Shown here piece by piece: positions 40,384-50,336 of a stretch of 64,000 nt of DNA (positions are counted from its first letter, which is position 1; each line of letters begins with the position of its first letter). This stretch comes from Torymus aiolomorphi (Eukaryota > Arthropoda > Insecta > Hymenoptera > Torymidae). The notes under the pieces are model-generated. The model was not told the DNA's origin and did not search any database. It saw nothing but the letters and a program-made list of their open reading frames with translations. The stretch lies in contig CM070874.1 of the NCBI GenBank assembly GCA_036365515.1, positions 212,716,297-212,780,296 of the forward strand, in the 5' to 3' direction. The position numbers and the translations under genes were made by a program.

Positions 40384-43300
40384 TGGGAGCGTCCGCCAGA
40401 AACCAGCCAGCGGGCGCGCGGGACGCATTTTTCATGCAAAACACGCTCTGTTCAACTCGCTCGTAATCGTATTCTGAGTCCCTCAGAAAAAAGCAAAAGA
40501 TATATATCGATAGATTTTTTCCTGCTCTTTCCAATGGTGCTATTGTTTTTACTCCGAAACTGTTTCTTCTGGTCAAAAATTCATGTTGAAATTTCAGAGA
40601 CATTTTTCCAAAGTATATCATTTTTTTTTCAAAATGCATATGTCCATTCGAAAGTACAAGTCTTAAGCTACAAAATCCTAAATTTTCAAATTGGAGAAAC
40701 GAAGGGCTCAAAAGTAACAAGATTAAAAAGACAGCGATGAGTGGCCGTGCGTGCTGTTCGCGCTGCGCTCGGACGCGCGGCACGCTCGGGCTTGGTATAA
40801 TGAGTTCGTAATCGTATTTTGAGTCTCTCAGAAAAAAACAAAAGACATATATCGATAGATTTTTCCTGCTCTTTCCAATGGTGCTATTATTTTTACTCCC
40901 AAACACTTTCTTCTGGTCGGAAATTCGAGTGGAAAGTTCAGAACCATTTTTCTTAAAGTATAACATGTTGTTCTTCAAAATAGCACCATTCGAAAGTACA
41001 AGTTATAAGCTACAAACCCCTACATTTTAAAGTTGGAGAAACGTAGAGCTCAAAAGTAATAAGATTAAGAAGACAGCGGCGAGCGACTGCGCAAACTTTT
41101 TGCGGTGGACCAGAGTGTGCTTTTATAAACGTAGTGCATATTTTCGTTGTTTCCTATTAAAAGCATTACACAATGTTTTATCAGTGCATCATATATTACG
41201 TTTTAAATATATTAATTTTTTATTTAAACCTTAATTCTTTTATTTTTATTTGCGATTATTTTTATTGGTCTTTTCACGATACTCATGTTTTTCTTAATTC
41301 GAGTTTTAGAGGGTTCGGCTTTTTTAACTGGTGGATATAATTGAGAATCTTTGGATATTGAAAATCGTTTTAGTTCTAACTTTTTAGTGTTAGCTAATAG
41401 TCTAACACAGTGAATTGATTGAGTTCCTGGCACTGTTTTCGCTGAATCTAGTCTTTATCTTAATTTATCTGTAGCCTTAGCATATTCATCTTTTGATGAA
41501 AAAAAGCACAAAATATTTTCTAAGTATTTAGTCGCCCACTGGTAAAGATCTTGCGGCGTCAATATATAATTATCGGACACTTTCCGCAAACTTGCTCGCC
41601 TAGCATTACTTTTCATAGAAGCACCGATTCCATCGCATGCATTTTTTCCGTGAGCAGTCGCATGAAAGTGCCATTCAGCTTCAACGGAAAAATCTTCATA
41701 ATGATGAAAAAGATTCTGAAAATTGTTTATTTTTAAAATGTTGTGCAGCTCCATCAGTAAAGTAAATGACTTTTTTAACGAAATCAAAAGATTTTTTAAG
41801 GTAATCGATTATAATTTCTTGAATTAGGTAAACTGCCACAGTATCATGAATTAAGTTGTCTGAAAAAACCGCCATACTTTTGTGTTCAATTTTAGAATCT
41901 GAACCTTTGTAGTAAATAACTATTGTTGCCAAACTACATTGATTATTATTATAGTGGAATGATTGTGCCGCACCTTGTGCAATGAACGCATAGTTTTCCG
42001 AAAAATCTAGGGAAATTAAAAATTCTCCTTTGCTTAAGGATTCTCGTAAGATTTGAAAATAAGATGACTGCTGTTTGGAAATGAAAGAATGAGTTTTGAG
42101 TTTATGTAAAAGAGAAAAAAAGATATCAGTAAATAAAGAACTAGAAACAATTTCAGTTTGCAATGTTGATCTATTAGTAGTTTTCCACATTTGAAATTTT
42201 ATTTCATTAACTCCAGACCTTTCAAGAAATAGTTCAAGTTCCGTTTTTGGAGGTTCGATACCAGGACAATTTTTACACATATTTAAGTAACATTTCGCTG
42301 TTGGTGTTTTACAAACTATTTCAGCTATACAATCTTTGAAAGTATCCATTTTATCAAAAGAAACTCCTGAATTTCTTAAACCAGCTAAGAGGAGTTTGAC
42401 GTTTTGATGATAAATGCACATACACACTGAATGCGTACCAGTAGCACCAGCTAAAACACAATATTTAGGGCGACATTCGGCAAATTTAGTGAATCCTATT
42501 TTTGATTCGGGATACTGTTGTTTATACTTTAAATATAACTCTCTAAAATTGTACAAAACAAGTCGTTTCTGAACATAGGTCTTTGTGCCATCATGATTTC
42601 GTATACACTTATTATCTTTATAACCTGGCATGATTCTACTATTATCGTCATTTTGATAGAAAAGTTTTGCTTCGTTTACAGTATCACATTATATTTTTCG
42701 GTTTTATCAACTAAAAGGGATTGACTATCTGACAAACATTTTGTTACAAGCCAACGGGATGAATTAGAAAAATTAGTAACTTTACGAGAACTCCAGTTTT
42801 TGGGGAGTAATTTTAAAAGCAACCTTTTTTCATTTTTCGACAAATTATCATCGTTAAACAATTTTTGTAAATTAGGAATAATTTCTCTAGATTCTTCCAT
42901 TGGCACTACATTTTCTTCCTCAATTTTCGCATCAAATTTTAATCGACAAGAATCACATATTTTATCTTTATCTTGTAAGTTCGGAAAACGAGCTTTCATT
43001 TTTTCAGAAACAAATCTCAGTTTAGATGAATGCTTTGCTTCATCAAAAGGGTTACAACAGCGATTGAAAATCTTTGACATTTTAAAATTTTTTTTTATTA
43101 TGAAAATAATAAATATTGAGAAAGAAAACATTTTCAGTGGGTGATAAATACCTTCCAAGGAGCTTTTTTAAGTATTGGGAACGACTCTGTGGTCCCACTA
43201 GTGGCAGAAATGATAACAAGTGAAAATGATGCAACGATTAAAGTATAATAGATATATACGCATACAGAGGCGCGTCCAAGAGCAGAACAGATTTGACGCG

Positions 43301-43932
43301 GCCGCTCGCCGCTGTCTTTTCAATCTTATTACTTTTGAGCTCTACGTTTCTTCAACTTGAAAATGTAGGGTTTTGTAGCCTATAACTTTTACTTTCGAAT
43401 GGTGCTATGCATTTTGAAGAACAACATGTTATACTTTAAGAAAAATGGTTCTGAACTTTCCACTCGAATTTCTTTTGTTTTTTCGTGATAGACTCAAAAT
43501 ACGATTACGAGCTCATTATACCAAGCCCGAGCATGCGGCGCGTCCGAGCGGAGCGCAAAGAGCACGCGCGGACTCACCGCTGTCTTTTTAATCTTGTTAC
43601 TTTTGAGCCCTTCATTTCTCCAATTTGAAAATTTAGGGTTTTGTAGATTGAGACTTGTACTTTCGAATGGTCATATGCATTTTGAAAAAAAACTTGATAT
43701 ACTTTGAAAAAAATGTCTCTGAACTTTCAACTTGAATTTTAGACCAGAAGAAAAAGTTTCGGAGTAAAAACAATAGCACCATTGGAAAGAGCAGGAAAAA
43801 ATCTATCGATATATATCTTTTGTTTTTTTCTGAGAGACTCAGAATACGATTACGAGCGAGTTGAACAGAGCGTGTTTTGCATGAAAAATGCGTCCCGCGC
43901 GCCCGCTGGCTGGTTTCTGGCGGACGCTCCCA
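40384..43932. mobile_element. 3.5-kb cut-and-paste DNA transposon with compound TIRs, TA target
   Basis: The ends are TGGGAGCGTCCGCCAGAAAC and its reverse complement, flanked by TA at 40382-40383 and 43933-43934. Each terminus holds two related units of about 300-350 bp. On the left these are at 40384-40740 and 40800-41090; on the right at 43575-43932 and 43300-43520. All contain a CTCTTTCCAATGGTGCTATT-type core or its complement, and each unit ends at an AAGACAGCG-type phrase. The centre encodes a transposase-like protein on the minus strand. A second, shorter member lies at 55917-57731. I could not assign a superfamily. Confidence 0.82.
41224..43158 (-). pseudogene. Transposase-like protein of the 3.5-kb element, frameshifted
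   Basis: Read from 43158, the first part has a Cys pair module (CCNPFDEAKH, CDSCRLKF) like a DNA-binding finger. Next is 42631-41696 with CMCIYHQNVKLLLAGL and CYLNMCKNCPG. An RNase-H-like core candidate follows: first acid in LISLDFSENYAFIAQGA, then AVFSDNLIHDTVAVYLIQ, second acid in VIYFTDGAAQHFKNK. After a frame change near 41740 comes WHFHATAHGKNACDGIGA, a likely third catalytic region. The order D-(FSENY)...D-(GAAQHFKNK)...HGK-x-CDGIGA resembles that of a family of uncharacterised DDE-type proteins in invertebrate genomes. The catalytic assignment is inference. Confidence 0.65.
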
Positions 43933-43970
43933 TATTTGGCTTCGATGACACACCGGAAAAACAAAAAATA

Positions 43971-44300
43971 CCTTTTTCTAACGGAGTGTGCGAAACTCGC
44001 CTTCTCGTGCTTGTTTTGCGTGCGCGAAGTAGCTGTTTTACACACGGCGTGCGCGAAAGTCGCGCATGCGCAGATCAGTTTACTTTCGCGCACGCCGTGC
44101 GAGAAACAGCTACTTCGCGCACGCAAAACAAACAACAAAGCCAGTTTCACACACTCCGTTAAAAAAAATAGAGTTCGATACACGTGACCGAAAAGGGTCA
44201 TCATTGCACGGGTGTTTTTGTCACTCTCGCTTCGCTCGGGCGACAAACTACACCCGCGTGAGAATGACCCACTTCGCACACTTGTATCGAAAATAACTAT
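43971..44300. mobile_element. Two small fold-back elements inside the penton gene
   Basis: The first (about 43978-44163) pairs AACGGAGTGTGCGAAACTCG with a near-complement ending CACACACTCCGTT, with a second inner pair built on GCGCGAAGTAGCTGTTT. The second (about 44173-44293) pairs TTCGATACACGTGACC with its partner near CACTTGTATCGAA. Both are hairpins without genes and interrupt the penton sequence. Confidence 0.7.
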
Positions 44301-44642
44301 TTACCACTCTAAACGACGAGGGTAAAAGGGACATAGTCGCCGCGAGACCTGCATCGCTCTCTCGAGCAATTCCCGACCAGTTGTATGTTTACACAGACAT
44401 ATGCGAACCCTACACAGTGGGGGATACCCAAGGGGCACTCTTGCGCATAGTTTCCATGGATACCTTTATATTCAGATATGGATGCAGCACTGTCCAGCGC
44501 TTTGCACCCGCTCACTACATAACGCTTTTCTATCACAATTTTAATAATGTTATTATAGATATAAGAGATCAGCACGGGCGGCGCATACCATCCGAGTATG
44601 GTACGTTGACGGTAACGCTACACGTTAGGCGCAATCGCTAAC

Positions 44643-45968
44643 ATGGCGCATTATACTCGCTATTACGACGAACAGATTGGGGGTGGCGGCGTGAGAAACG
44701 CGACTCAAACTTCGATCGAAGGTAGCAGTTTTCTGAACTATAAGCCTGTGTCATCGATCAGCGATGAAGACGACGCCCCGATCGAATTTGTCCTACCCAG
44801 CGCCAGCGAGCATTACATCGATCTCGCGCATACCATGCTGTACGTAAAGGCACAGATATTACCGCTCGCCGATCCCGACGTGAATTTAAAAGTCGCGCCC
44901 GTAAACAACTTTCTTCACTCAATGTTCAATCAAATCGATATTTTTCTCAATCAAACACTTGTCTTGCAGCCAAACAACGCGTATCCCTACAGAGCTTACA
45001 TCGAGTCGCTGTTAAGTTATTCGCTGGCAGCCAAAGAGTCTCATCTAACGGCTAGTCTCTGGTACGATGACACACCGGCTTGCTTCGAGGCCACCCCGCA
45101 AAATCAAGGAGTGGGCTCTAACAAGGGACTCTTCAATCGTCAAAACTATACGCTCGGCGAAAAGACATTCGACATGATTGGCCATCTGCACTGCGACTTG
45201 TTTAATCAAGATAAAATGCTTATCAATGGTGTCGAAATGCGCGTACGCCTAGTGCGGAGTGAAGACGCCTTTTGTCTGATGGACAGCACAGACGAGGGGC
45301 AATTTGGCATAAGGATAAAAGAAGCTACGCTCATTATTCGCCGCGTGAAAATAAACCCCGGTATTTTAATCACGCACGCCAATACATTGGCCAAGGCTAC
45401 TGCCAAGTATCCCATAACGCGCGTCGAAATCAAAACTTTCACGCTTCACGCCGGTATACACGGCGACAGCATCGATAATGCAATTCTAGGCCAACTGCCG
45501 AAACGCCTAATCATCGGTTTCGTAGTTAACAGAGCGTTCAACGGAAATCGATGACTTAATCCTTTCAACTTTCTACACTTCGACATAAATTACCTCTCCC
45601 TCTACGTCGATGGGGTCCAAATTCCGAGCAAACCATTACAGCCGCACTTTACCGGGAACAATGCATCGTTTATCGAAGCCTTTCAAACACTTTACTCGGG
45701 AACCGGTATACATTTTCTCAACGAGGGTCTCGGCATAAACAGAATCAATTATTCACAGGGCTATTTTCTCACAGCTTTCGATCTCACGCCTGACTTATCG
45801 GCTCACTATCACACACACTGGAATCTCGTGCGGTCTGGTAGCGTGCGTATAGAAGTAGGGTCCGAAGTCGCACCGACAACTAGGATAAACTGCATTATTT
45901 ATGCCGAATACGATAACATTCTCGAAATCGACTCCACTCGACAAATTTTATCGGATTTCAGTGCCTAA
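44643..45968 (+). pseudogene. Polinton B major capsid protein with fused minor-protein N-terminus; one stop
   Basis: The capsid body aligns with element A from NYKPVSSISDEDDAPIEF to FDLTPDLSAHYHTHWNLV. One in-frame TGA at 45552-45554 separates 303 codons from the last 138, otherwise a single frame. The first 20 residues (MAHYTRYYDEQIGGGGVRN) do not resemble the start of the A capsid. They do resemble the start of the A minor protein (MSFYDNYYHQYGGGRG...). The roughly 160 remaining residues of the minor protein are absent between the penton and capsid genes. A deletion therefore appears to have joined the two genes in frame. Confidence 0.78.
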
Positions 45969-46136
45969 ATGCTGACGTCAGCACTACAGGTGGCGCCAGT
46001 CTCGGCGGGGACGTAAAAGTGGGGCGTAAAAGTGGAGGGAGCGCTAATGACGTACGCTCTGTGCCATCTCGCGTCACTTCGTTTTTTCTCTCGCACCCGT
46101 CAGCATACCCGCACTTTTGGGTGCATTCCAAACAGC
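45969..46136 (+). promoter_or_regulatory. Spacer with repeated CGTAAAAGTGG phrase and a CRE-like site
   Basis: TGACGTCA occurs at about 45972 and TGACGT again near 46048. GGGACGTAAAAGTGG and GGCGTAAAAGTGG stand in tandem at 46006-46037. This precedes the ATG at 46137. A promoter role is inference. Confidence 0.35.
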
Positions 46137-46841
46137 ATGGACTACGTAATAGATATTCAAGGCTTCCATGATGCCGAAAAAAAATTTTTGCCAAAGGAGG
46201 TGGCAATCATTTGTCTGCAGAAAAAAATTATGGATCACCGGATAGTACAGCCGCCCTGCAGCTTCGATGACTTGCCGGATGAGGTTAAACAGACCAATAC
46301 TTACTGCGCGGTTGAGATTCACGGACTTCATTGGTTCGAGGGGGAAGTCAGCCTTCGCCAGTTGCATCGACATCTCTACAATATCGCCCGAGGGGCGAGA
46401 AGAATTTACGTACGCGGTGTGGAGAAGGCCCGCTACATCGAAACACTATTTGGACGCTGCATATGTAACTTGGAGAAATACGCTTCCCCAACATTTGGAA
46501 AGTTTAACAGTATTTTTCCAAAAAACACCGTGTGCGCCACGCATTCGCAGAAAAAGAAAAAAGAATAGTGTGCCTTATACAAGGATAATCAAATAAAGAA
46601 ATGGCTACGCTCGCTACTACCCGAAGAATGGCAGCATGCTTCGAAGGAAAAGGTGAATAGTGAAGTGTATTTTTCAGCGCTTCACGAGTACCACAGCAAG
46701 GAGAAGAAAAAAACTCTGCGGATTGCAGAGAAATCGGACGATGATGACTACGAGGCAAAAGATACAAATAGCAACGATTCGAATAGTTACAACATATACT
46801 TCACAGCTGGCGGATACTCTGCATCATTGTCTCAAGAATGA
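46137..46841 (+). pseudogene. Conserved Polinton protein (MDYVIDIQGF family), one stop
   Basis: ATG 46137 opens MDYVIDIQGFHDAEKKFLPK. Then come EVAIICLQKKI, CAVEIHGLHWFEGEVSLRQL, RRIYVRGVEKARYIETLFGR and ICNLEKYASPTFGKF. A TAG at about 46566 interrupts a frame that continues with CALYKDNQIKKWLRSLLPEE, an acidic Asp run and a stop at 46839-46841. Similar proteins often occur as orphan genes in insect genomes next to Polinton genes. The strand-Asp-GF start followed by KEVA resembles DEDD exonucleases, but the second acidic residue is replaced by Gln here, so I do not claim activity. Its end overlaps the protease start (ATGA). Confidence 0.5.
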
Positions 46842-47395
46842 ACACCCGAGAAATAACACGAGTCATCAGTGGACTCGCTGCTAATTCGATCGAAGTCTAC
46901 CCCGCCGATCATATACCATGGCGCTTGAGCCTTCCCGCAGCCATCGTGACTAATATCGACACGTCGGATAAACCTGGATCTCATTGGATGGCATTCTACA
47001 TAGACCGCCATGCAACAGGCATCTACTTTGACAGCTACCGTCTGGGACCTAAGTCGCGCTGGCATCTCGACCGACTCGGAAGAAATTGCAAGCGACTCGT
47101 GTGGAACAAGAAAAAGTTGCAGAGCGTCGATTCGAAAGTCTGCGGTGAATATTGTATTATTTTTCTGTATTTTATGTGTAGCGGGCGTAGTTTACGCACT
47201 TTTTGTCAAGTCTTTACGCGCGATTCTCACGCAAACGACAAATTAGTTGTCAAGTTTTGTAAAAATGTCAGGAGAAAAGGCCGCGGCCAAAAACTAAGAA
47301 AACAAAAAAAAATGCGTCGCGTGAACAATTTTCCGCGGACAACTTCCACAGGGGCAGGATTTTGTATGCAATCGTGTAAACCAATGTCGCAATGA
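46838..47395 (+). CDS. Adenain-type cysteine protease (Polinton B), intact
   Basis: An intact 185-aa ORF. This family matures virion proteins in adenoviruses and Polintons. Catalytic elements are visible in the usual order: His in GSHWMAFYID (about residue 49), the acid in IYFDSYR (about residue 66), a Gln in KLQSVDSKVC, and the nucleophile Cys in VCGEYCIIFLYFM (about residue 100). The N-terminus VYPADHIPW fits the family. A basic tail (RKGRGQKLRKQKKMRR) could bind DNA. Its ATG overlaps the stop of the preceding gene. It is the best preserved enzyme gene of element B. Confidence 0.82.
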   Translation: MNTREITRVISGLAANSIEVYPADHIPWRLSLPAAIVTNIDTSDKPGSHWMAFYIDRHATGIYFDSYRLGPKSRWHLDRLGRNCKRLVWNKKKLQSVDSKVCGEYCIIFLYFMCSGRSLRTFCQVFTRDSHANDKLVVKFCKNVRRKGRGQKLRKQKKMRRVNNFPRTTSTGAGFCMQSCKPMSQ

Positions 47396-47907
47396 TGATG
47401 TCGCCGTTCTTTGTACTTATGTATGATGTTAATTTTAATGATTTTTCTTCTTTGTGTGTATGAATAGTTTGTAGGCTTTTCTATGCGCTTTGTACTTTTA
47501 ACCTTTAGTTTAATATCCCTGGAGCAAAACACATTCAATTTTAGTTTGTAAGTAATCAGTCTCGGTTGTATGCGCTGCTTCAAAAATTTATGTAATCATA
47601 GTTTGTAAGTTTTTGTGTATTTTTACTATGTAACTTTTTTCTTAATAATCTGATCGATCGATTAAATTTTTTAACAAAACAACTTCTTTCATTTATCGAA
47701 CCCACAGTCTTCTAGTAAATTATCCAATCCACTTTGTTTCCTTGAAAAAAATAATAGTCGAGTTTCATTTTTGTTCACACACACATGACTAAAAACACGA
47801 TGAAACGCGTTGCTTGCAAATCTAGCCCTGACTTTTCTTGGAATAGTTATCTATATTTACGCACTGATCGCGTTTCTGTCTATTGAACAAAACTTATCTA
47901 CACGTAC
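47396..47907. other. AT-rich spacer after the protease, no gene recognised
   Basis: Only short frames, for example a 34-codon frame from ATG 47786. Nothing can be supported as a gene. Confidence 0.5.
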
Positions 47908-48201
47908 GTGACTAAAATTGATGAACTGATTTCCGCTGTTACCGAATACTCAAGCGTAATAAAATACCTCTTGAACTACGATATGCATCAATTTATCAAA
48001 GGCAACGTTAAAATCTCGCTTATCGATAAATATTTTAAAAACAAAGATATCTTTCTCTTTGAGAATAATTTTTCCCACAATGACTTCCCCCACCACCACG
48101 CACCAGCAGCATGTATACGTAGCGGCCTGTCATTGGCTAAAGGTTTACCACCACCCACTGCACAAAGGAGCAGAGGGAGGTACACGCTCGTACGTGTATA
48201 A
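47908..48201 (+). CDS. Possible small ORF, unknown
   Basis: A 97-aa frame. The first 55 residues look like ordinary protein (MTKIDELISAVTEYSSVIKY, ISLIDKYFKNKDIFLFE). The rest is His/Pro/Arg-rich and reads over the promoter of the next gene. No family is recognised. It may be a real gene with a lost end. Confidence 0.3.
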   Translation: MTKIDELISAVTEYSSVIKYLLNYDMHQFIKGNVKISLIDKYFKNKDIFLFENNFSHNDFPHHHAPAACIRSGLSLAKGLPPPTAQRSRGRYTLVRV

Positions 48202-48202
48202 A
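48197..48202 (+). promoter_or_regulatory. TATA box for the 48394 ORF
   Basis: TATAAA in the context GTGTATAAAGAACC lies 190 bases before the ATG at 48394, in a GC-richer setting than the surroundings. A transcript starting about 30 bases later would carry a leader of about 165 bases. Confidence 0.5.
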
Positions 48203-48393
48203 GAACCATAGGGCATCGCGGACGGAATAATATAATAGAAGCGCGGCAGCTGAAAGCACCACATCTCTACCGTCAAGCAGTATTTTCTTAAAAAGAAAGT
48301 ACGAACCCCACTATCTAAAAAACACATCATCATCAGCATCTCGGGCATTGCTGACAGTATTTTTTATTAAAAGGGCGCGTAAAGAGTGTTAAA

Positions 48394-48903
48394 ATGAATC
48401 ACGAGAATATTCCGCATACACTGCTATTCAACACGAGCTACGCTCTCAATAAATCGCACTCAAAGTTTGTCTATTTTGGCTTACAATACTTCGGCAAGCA
48501 GTTTCGCCCTGTTATTCAATTTGGCGGCGGCGTTTCACCTCACAAATACGTCACTATAGACAAATCTAGCTGGGAAAAATTCACGGAACCTTTTGTCACC
48601 ATTCAAGAATATCTGATCAACAAGAATCGAACACCTAGAAAAATCATCCTACCCGCTCACGACATTTCATTGATGGCCTGCGCTACAGCTCAAAAGCCGT
48701 ATCCGTCAACCATAGTCGGGAAATTACACCACCTGACTTCTCGAGCTGCTATGAACACGAGGCGTAAGACTGGGATACCGCCGATGGACGCAGTCCCTGT
48801 GATACCGTCAGCACCACCACCACCATCACCACCATCACCGCCACCGACGACGACGAACCGCCCAAAAAGAAGAGAAAGATCGACATTTTACCAAGTATTG
48901 TGA
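48394..48903 (+). CDS. Polinton B 3'-end ORF, possible PC4-like/ssDNA-binding, unknown
   Basis: An intact 169-aa ORF. A folded-looking N-terminal domain (residues 1-85: KFVYFGLQYFGKQFRPVIQF, VSPHKYVTIDKSSWEKFTEP) is followed by a linker, a Pro/Ser-rich run and a basic end (RPKRRERS). The pattern Gly-x-aromatic, beta strands, then VTID-x-x-x-W resembles PC4-type coactivator folds that bind single-stranded DNA, but the match is weak and by eye only. Its stop overlaps the next ATG by one base (TGATG), a layout suited to reinitiation on one mRNA. Confidence 0.45.
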   Translation: MNHENIPHTLLFNTSYALNKSHSKFVYFGLQYFGKQFRPVIQFGGGVSPHKYVTIDKSSWEKFTEPFVTIQEYLINKNRTPRKIILPAHDISLMACATAQKPYPSTIVGKLHHLTSRAAMNTRRKTGIPPMDAVPVIPSAPPPPSPPSPPPTTTNRPKRRERSTFYQVL

Positions 48904-49253
48904 TGCAGTTAAAGACATTTGCGCATTTGAAAAAATTACACGAGTGTATAAATTTTAGATTCAAACAACTAGAAAATATCGCGGTATTTGTTAATTCGGT
49001 GGCAGAGTTAATTATTAATAATATTAAAATACACATTCGTGAAAAAAACGACGAGAATATTATACACTCATTTTTTGACGGTATAACTTTTCTAAAAATA
49101 TTCGACGAACTAAAAGAAAATTTAAAATCTAATGTGAACAAACGCTTAAGTTATTCAAACTTTAGAGAAACCGACGTAGATAGATTGTTTTTAGAACGAC
49201 GCACTCTTTATTTACACATTCTGGAAAAAGAAGTACACAAAAGCAGCCAATAA
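48903..49253 (+). CDS. Polinton B last ORF, helical, unknown
   Basis: An intact ORF of 116 aa starting at ATG 48903, inside the TGATG overlap with the previous ORF. It is rich in Leu, Ile, Lys and Asn (FAHLKKLHECINFRFKQLE, IIHSFFDGITFLKIFDELKE) and appears mostly helical. No cysteine motif or membrane segment. No family recognised. Base composition is more AT-rich than the element B genes upstream. It is the last coding sequence before the fold-back MITE. Confidence 0.42.
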   Translation: MQLKTFAHLKKLHECINFRFKQLENIAVFVNSVAELIINNIKIHIREKNDENIIHSFFDGITFLKIFDELKENLKSNVNKRLSYSNFRETDVDRLFLERRTLYLHILEKEVHKSSQ

Positions 49254-49269
49254 ATACACATTATTGTCA

Positions 49270-49450
49270 CTTTCGAATGTAACAATTCACCTACTGTCCA
49301 AAACATCGAATTTCATCAATACTATTTTAAAACGAATATAACTTGTTTCTAATGATTTATTTCGAAATATCTTTATTGTATCCCTATTAAAATTCTGTAA
49401 ATGAAATTCGATGTTTTGGACAGTAGGTGAATTGTCACATTCGAAAATAT
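49270..49450. mobile_element. Fold-back MITE
   Basis: Near-perfect inverted arms: CACCTACTGTCCAAAACATC near 49290 and GATGTTTTGGACAGTAGGTG near 49411, extended outward by CGAATGTAACAATT and AATTGTCACATTCG. About 80 bases separate the arms. Non-coding. Confidence 0.88.
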
Positions 49451-49716
49451 GATTTTCGTAATTTATAATTTCGAAATTTTGCACAATCTGCAGTAGCTTA
49501 TGTCGGAATGGAGAACGTCTAGAGTTGACATCAATTCTAAAGTGGATCTTCTAAACTTTGGACCTCCCCCAAACGAAACTTCTCAAAATAGTCGCCAGAC
49601 TGACACCACGCTAAGTCTGTAGGTTATTCTATCGTATGTACAATTATTAACTAATAGAAATCGATAAATTTTGTTGTACATATAAATGATAGCGTTAGAA
49701 AGACACCGTAAAATTA

Positions 49717-50332
49717 CACTGAGAGAAAAGCAAGGTAATAAACTTAATATTTTAACTATAAATATATAGAATTGAAAATCAAACCAAACTTACACATATT
49801 TATAGTTAAGTTGCGTTTTCATGCAGCGAATAATCCGCAGCGAGTAAATGCGAGTGAAGCAACTATTCTACGCAACTAAGCAACTACTGACAAAAAAGGA
49901 TCGTTAATTATTGTTTTTTTTTAATAAAAAATAAAATACTAGTAGAATAGAAAAAGTTACAATAGTTTAAAATTCAATTGGGGGTTTAAATAAGTGTATA
50001 ATGTATCATCATCAATATTTCTGGATAACTGGATATTACATTGGAGTACACAAATAGTTTACAGTTATCAAATACAAAGAAAAAGAAAAGCTCATTTAGG
50101 AGTAGCGAACACTCGCGTTCACTCGCAAAAGTACCACGTGACGTCTACTCGCAGCGAGTAATCAGCTGCATGAATTTGAGCCTTTAAGATATGACGGTTA
50201 ATATGAAGATACAGAAATTTGGATTGAGAATGTATTTTAATTATTAATTTATAAAAGGTTACTATAACCTTTTCAAGACGGAAATGTTCAAAGATATCAA
50301 TATATTGACTATTAGAATTATTTCTCTCAGTG
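49717..50332. mobile_element. 616-bp MITE with CACTGAGAGAAA ends and TA target
   Basis: The left end is CACTGAGAGAAA and the right end TTTCTCTCAGTG, flanked by TA at 49715-49716 and 50333-50334. The interior is AT-rich without an ORF. Its right edge abuts the start of the Penelope-like coding frame, so either it inserted at that place or the truncated element landed next to it. Confidence 0.7.
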
Positions 50333-50336
50333 TATT

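Larger units (their letters stand above)
39952..44641 (+). pseudogene. Polinton B penton-like protein, split by transposon and fold-back insertions
   Basis: Three pieces of one gene. The N-terminal piece 39952-40383 has VLPSNSSMNYFPDNK and HLPREIKLHGEWFVGLVETP. A short piece at 43933-43970 matches the element A residues that directly follow this point. The C-terminal piece is about 44300-44641 (IPDQLYVYTDICEP, VGDTQGALLRIVS, YGTLTVTLHVRRNR). The first gap is a 3.5-kb transposon whose TA duplication accounts exactly for the frame. The second gap is fold-back DNA at about 43971-44300. The piece order matches A. It ends one base before the MCP start codon. Confidence 0.72.

Noticed and set aside
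40384..43932. Assignment of the 3.5-kb transposon to the Sola superfamily
   Set aside because: A 4-bp TATA duplication looked possible in the second copy, but in the first copy the reading frame of the interrupted gene supports only a 2-bp TA.
46137..46841. Calling the MDYVIDIQGF protein an active exonuclease
   Set aside because: The second acidic residue expected after the first Asp is Gln here and later motifs are not clear; kept as a conserved protein only.
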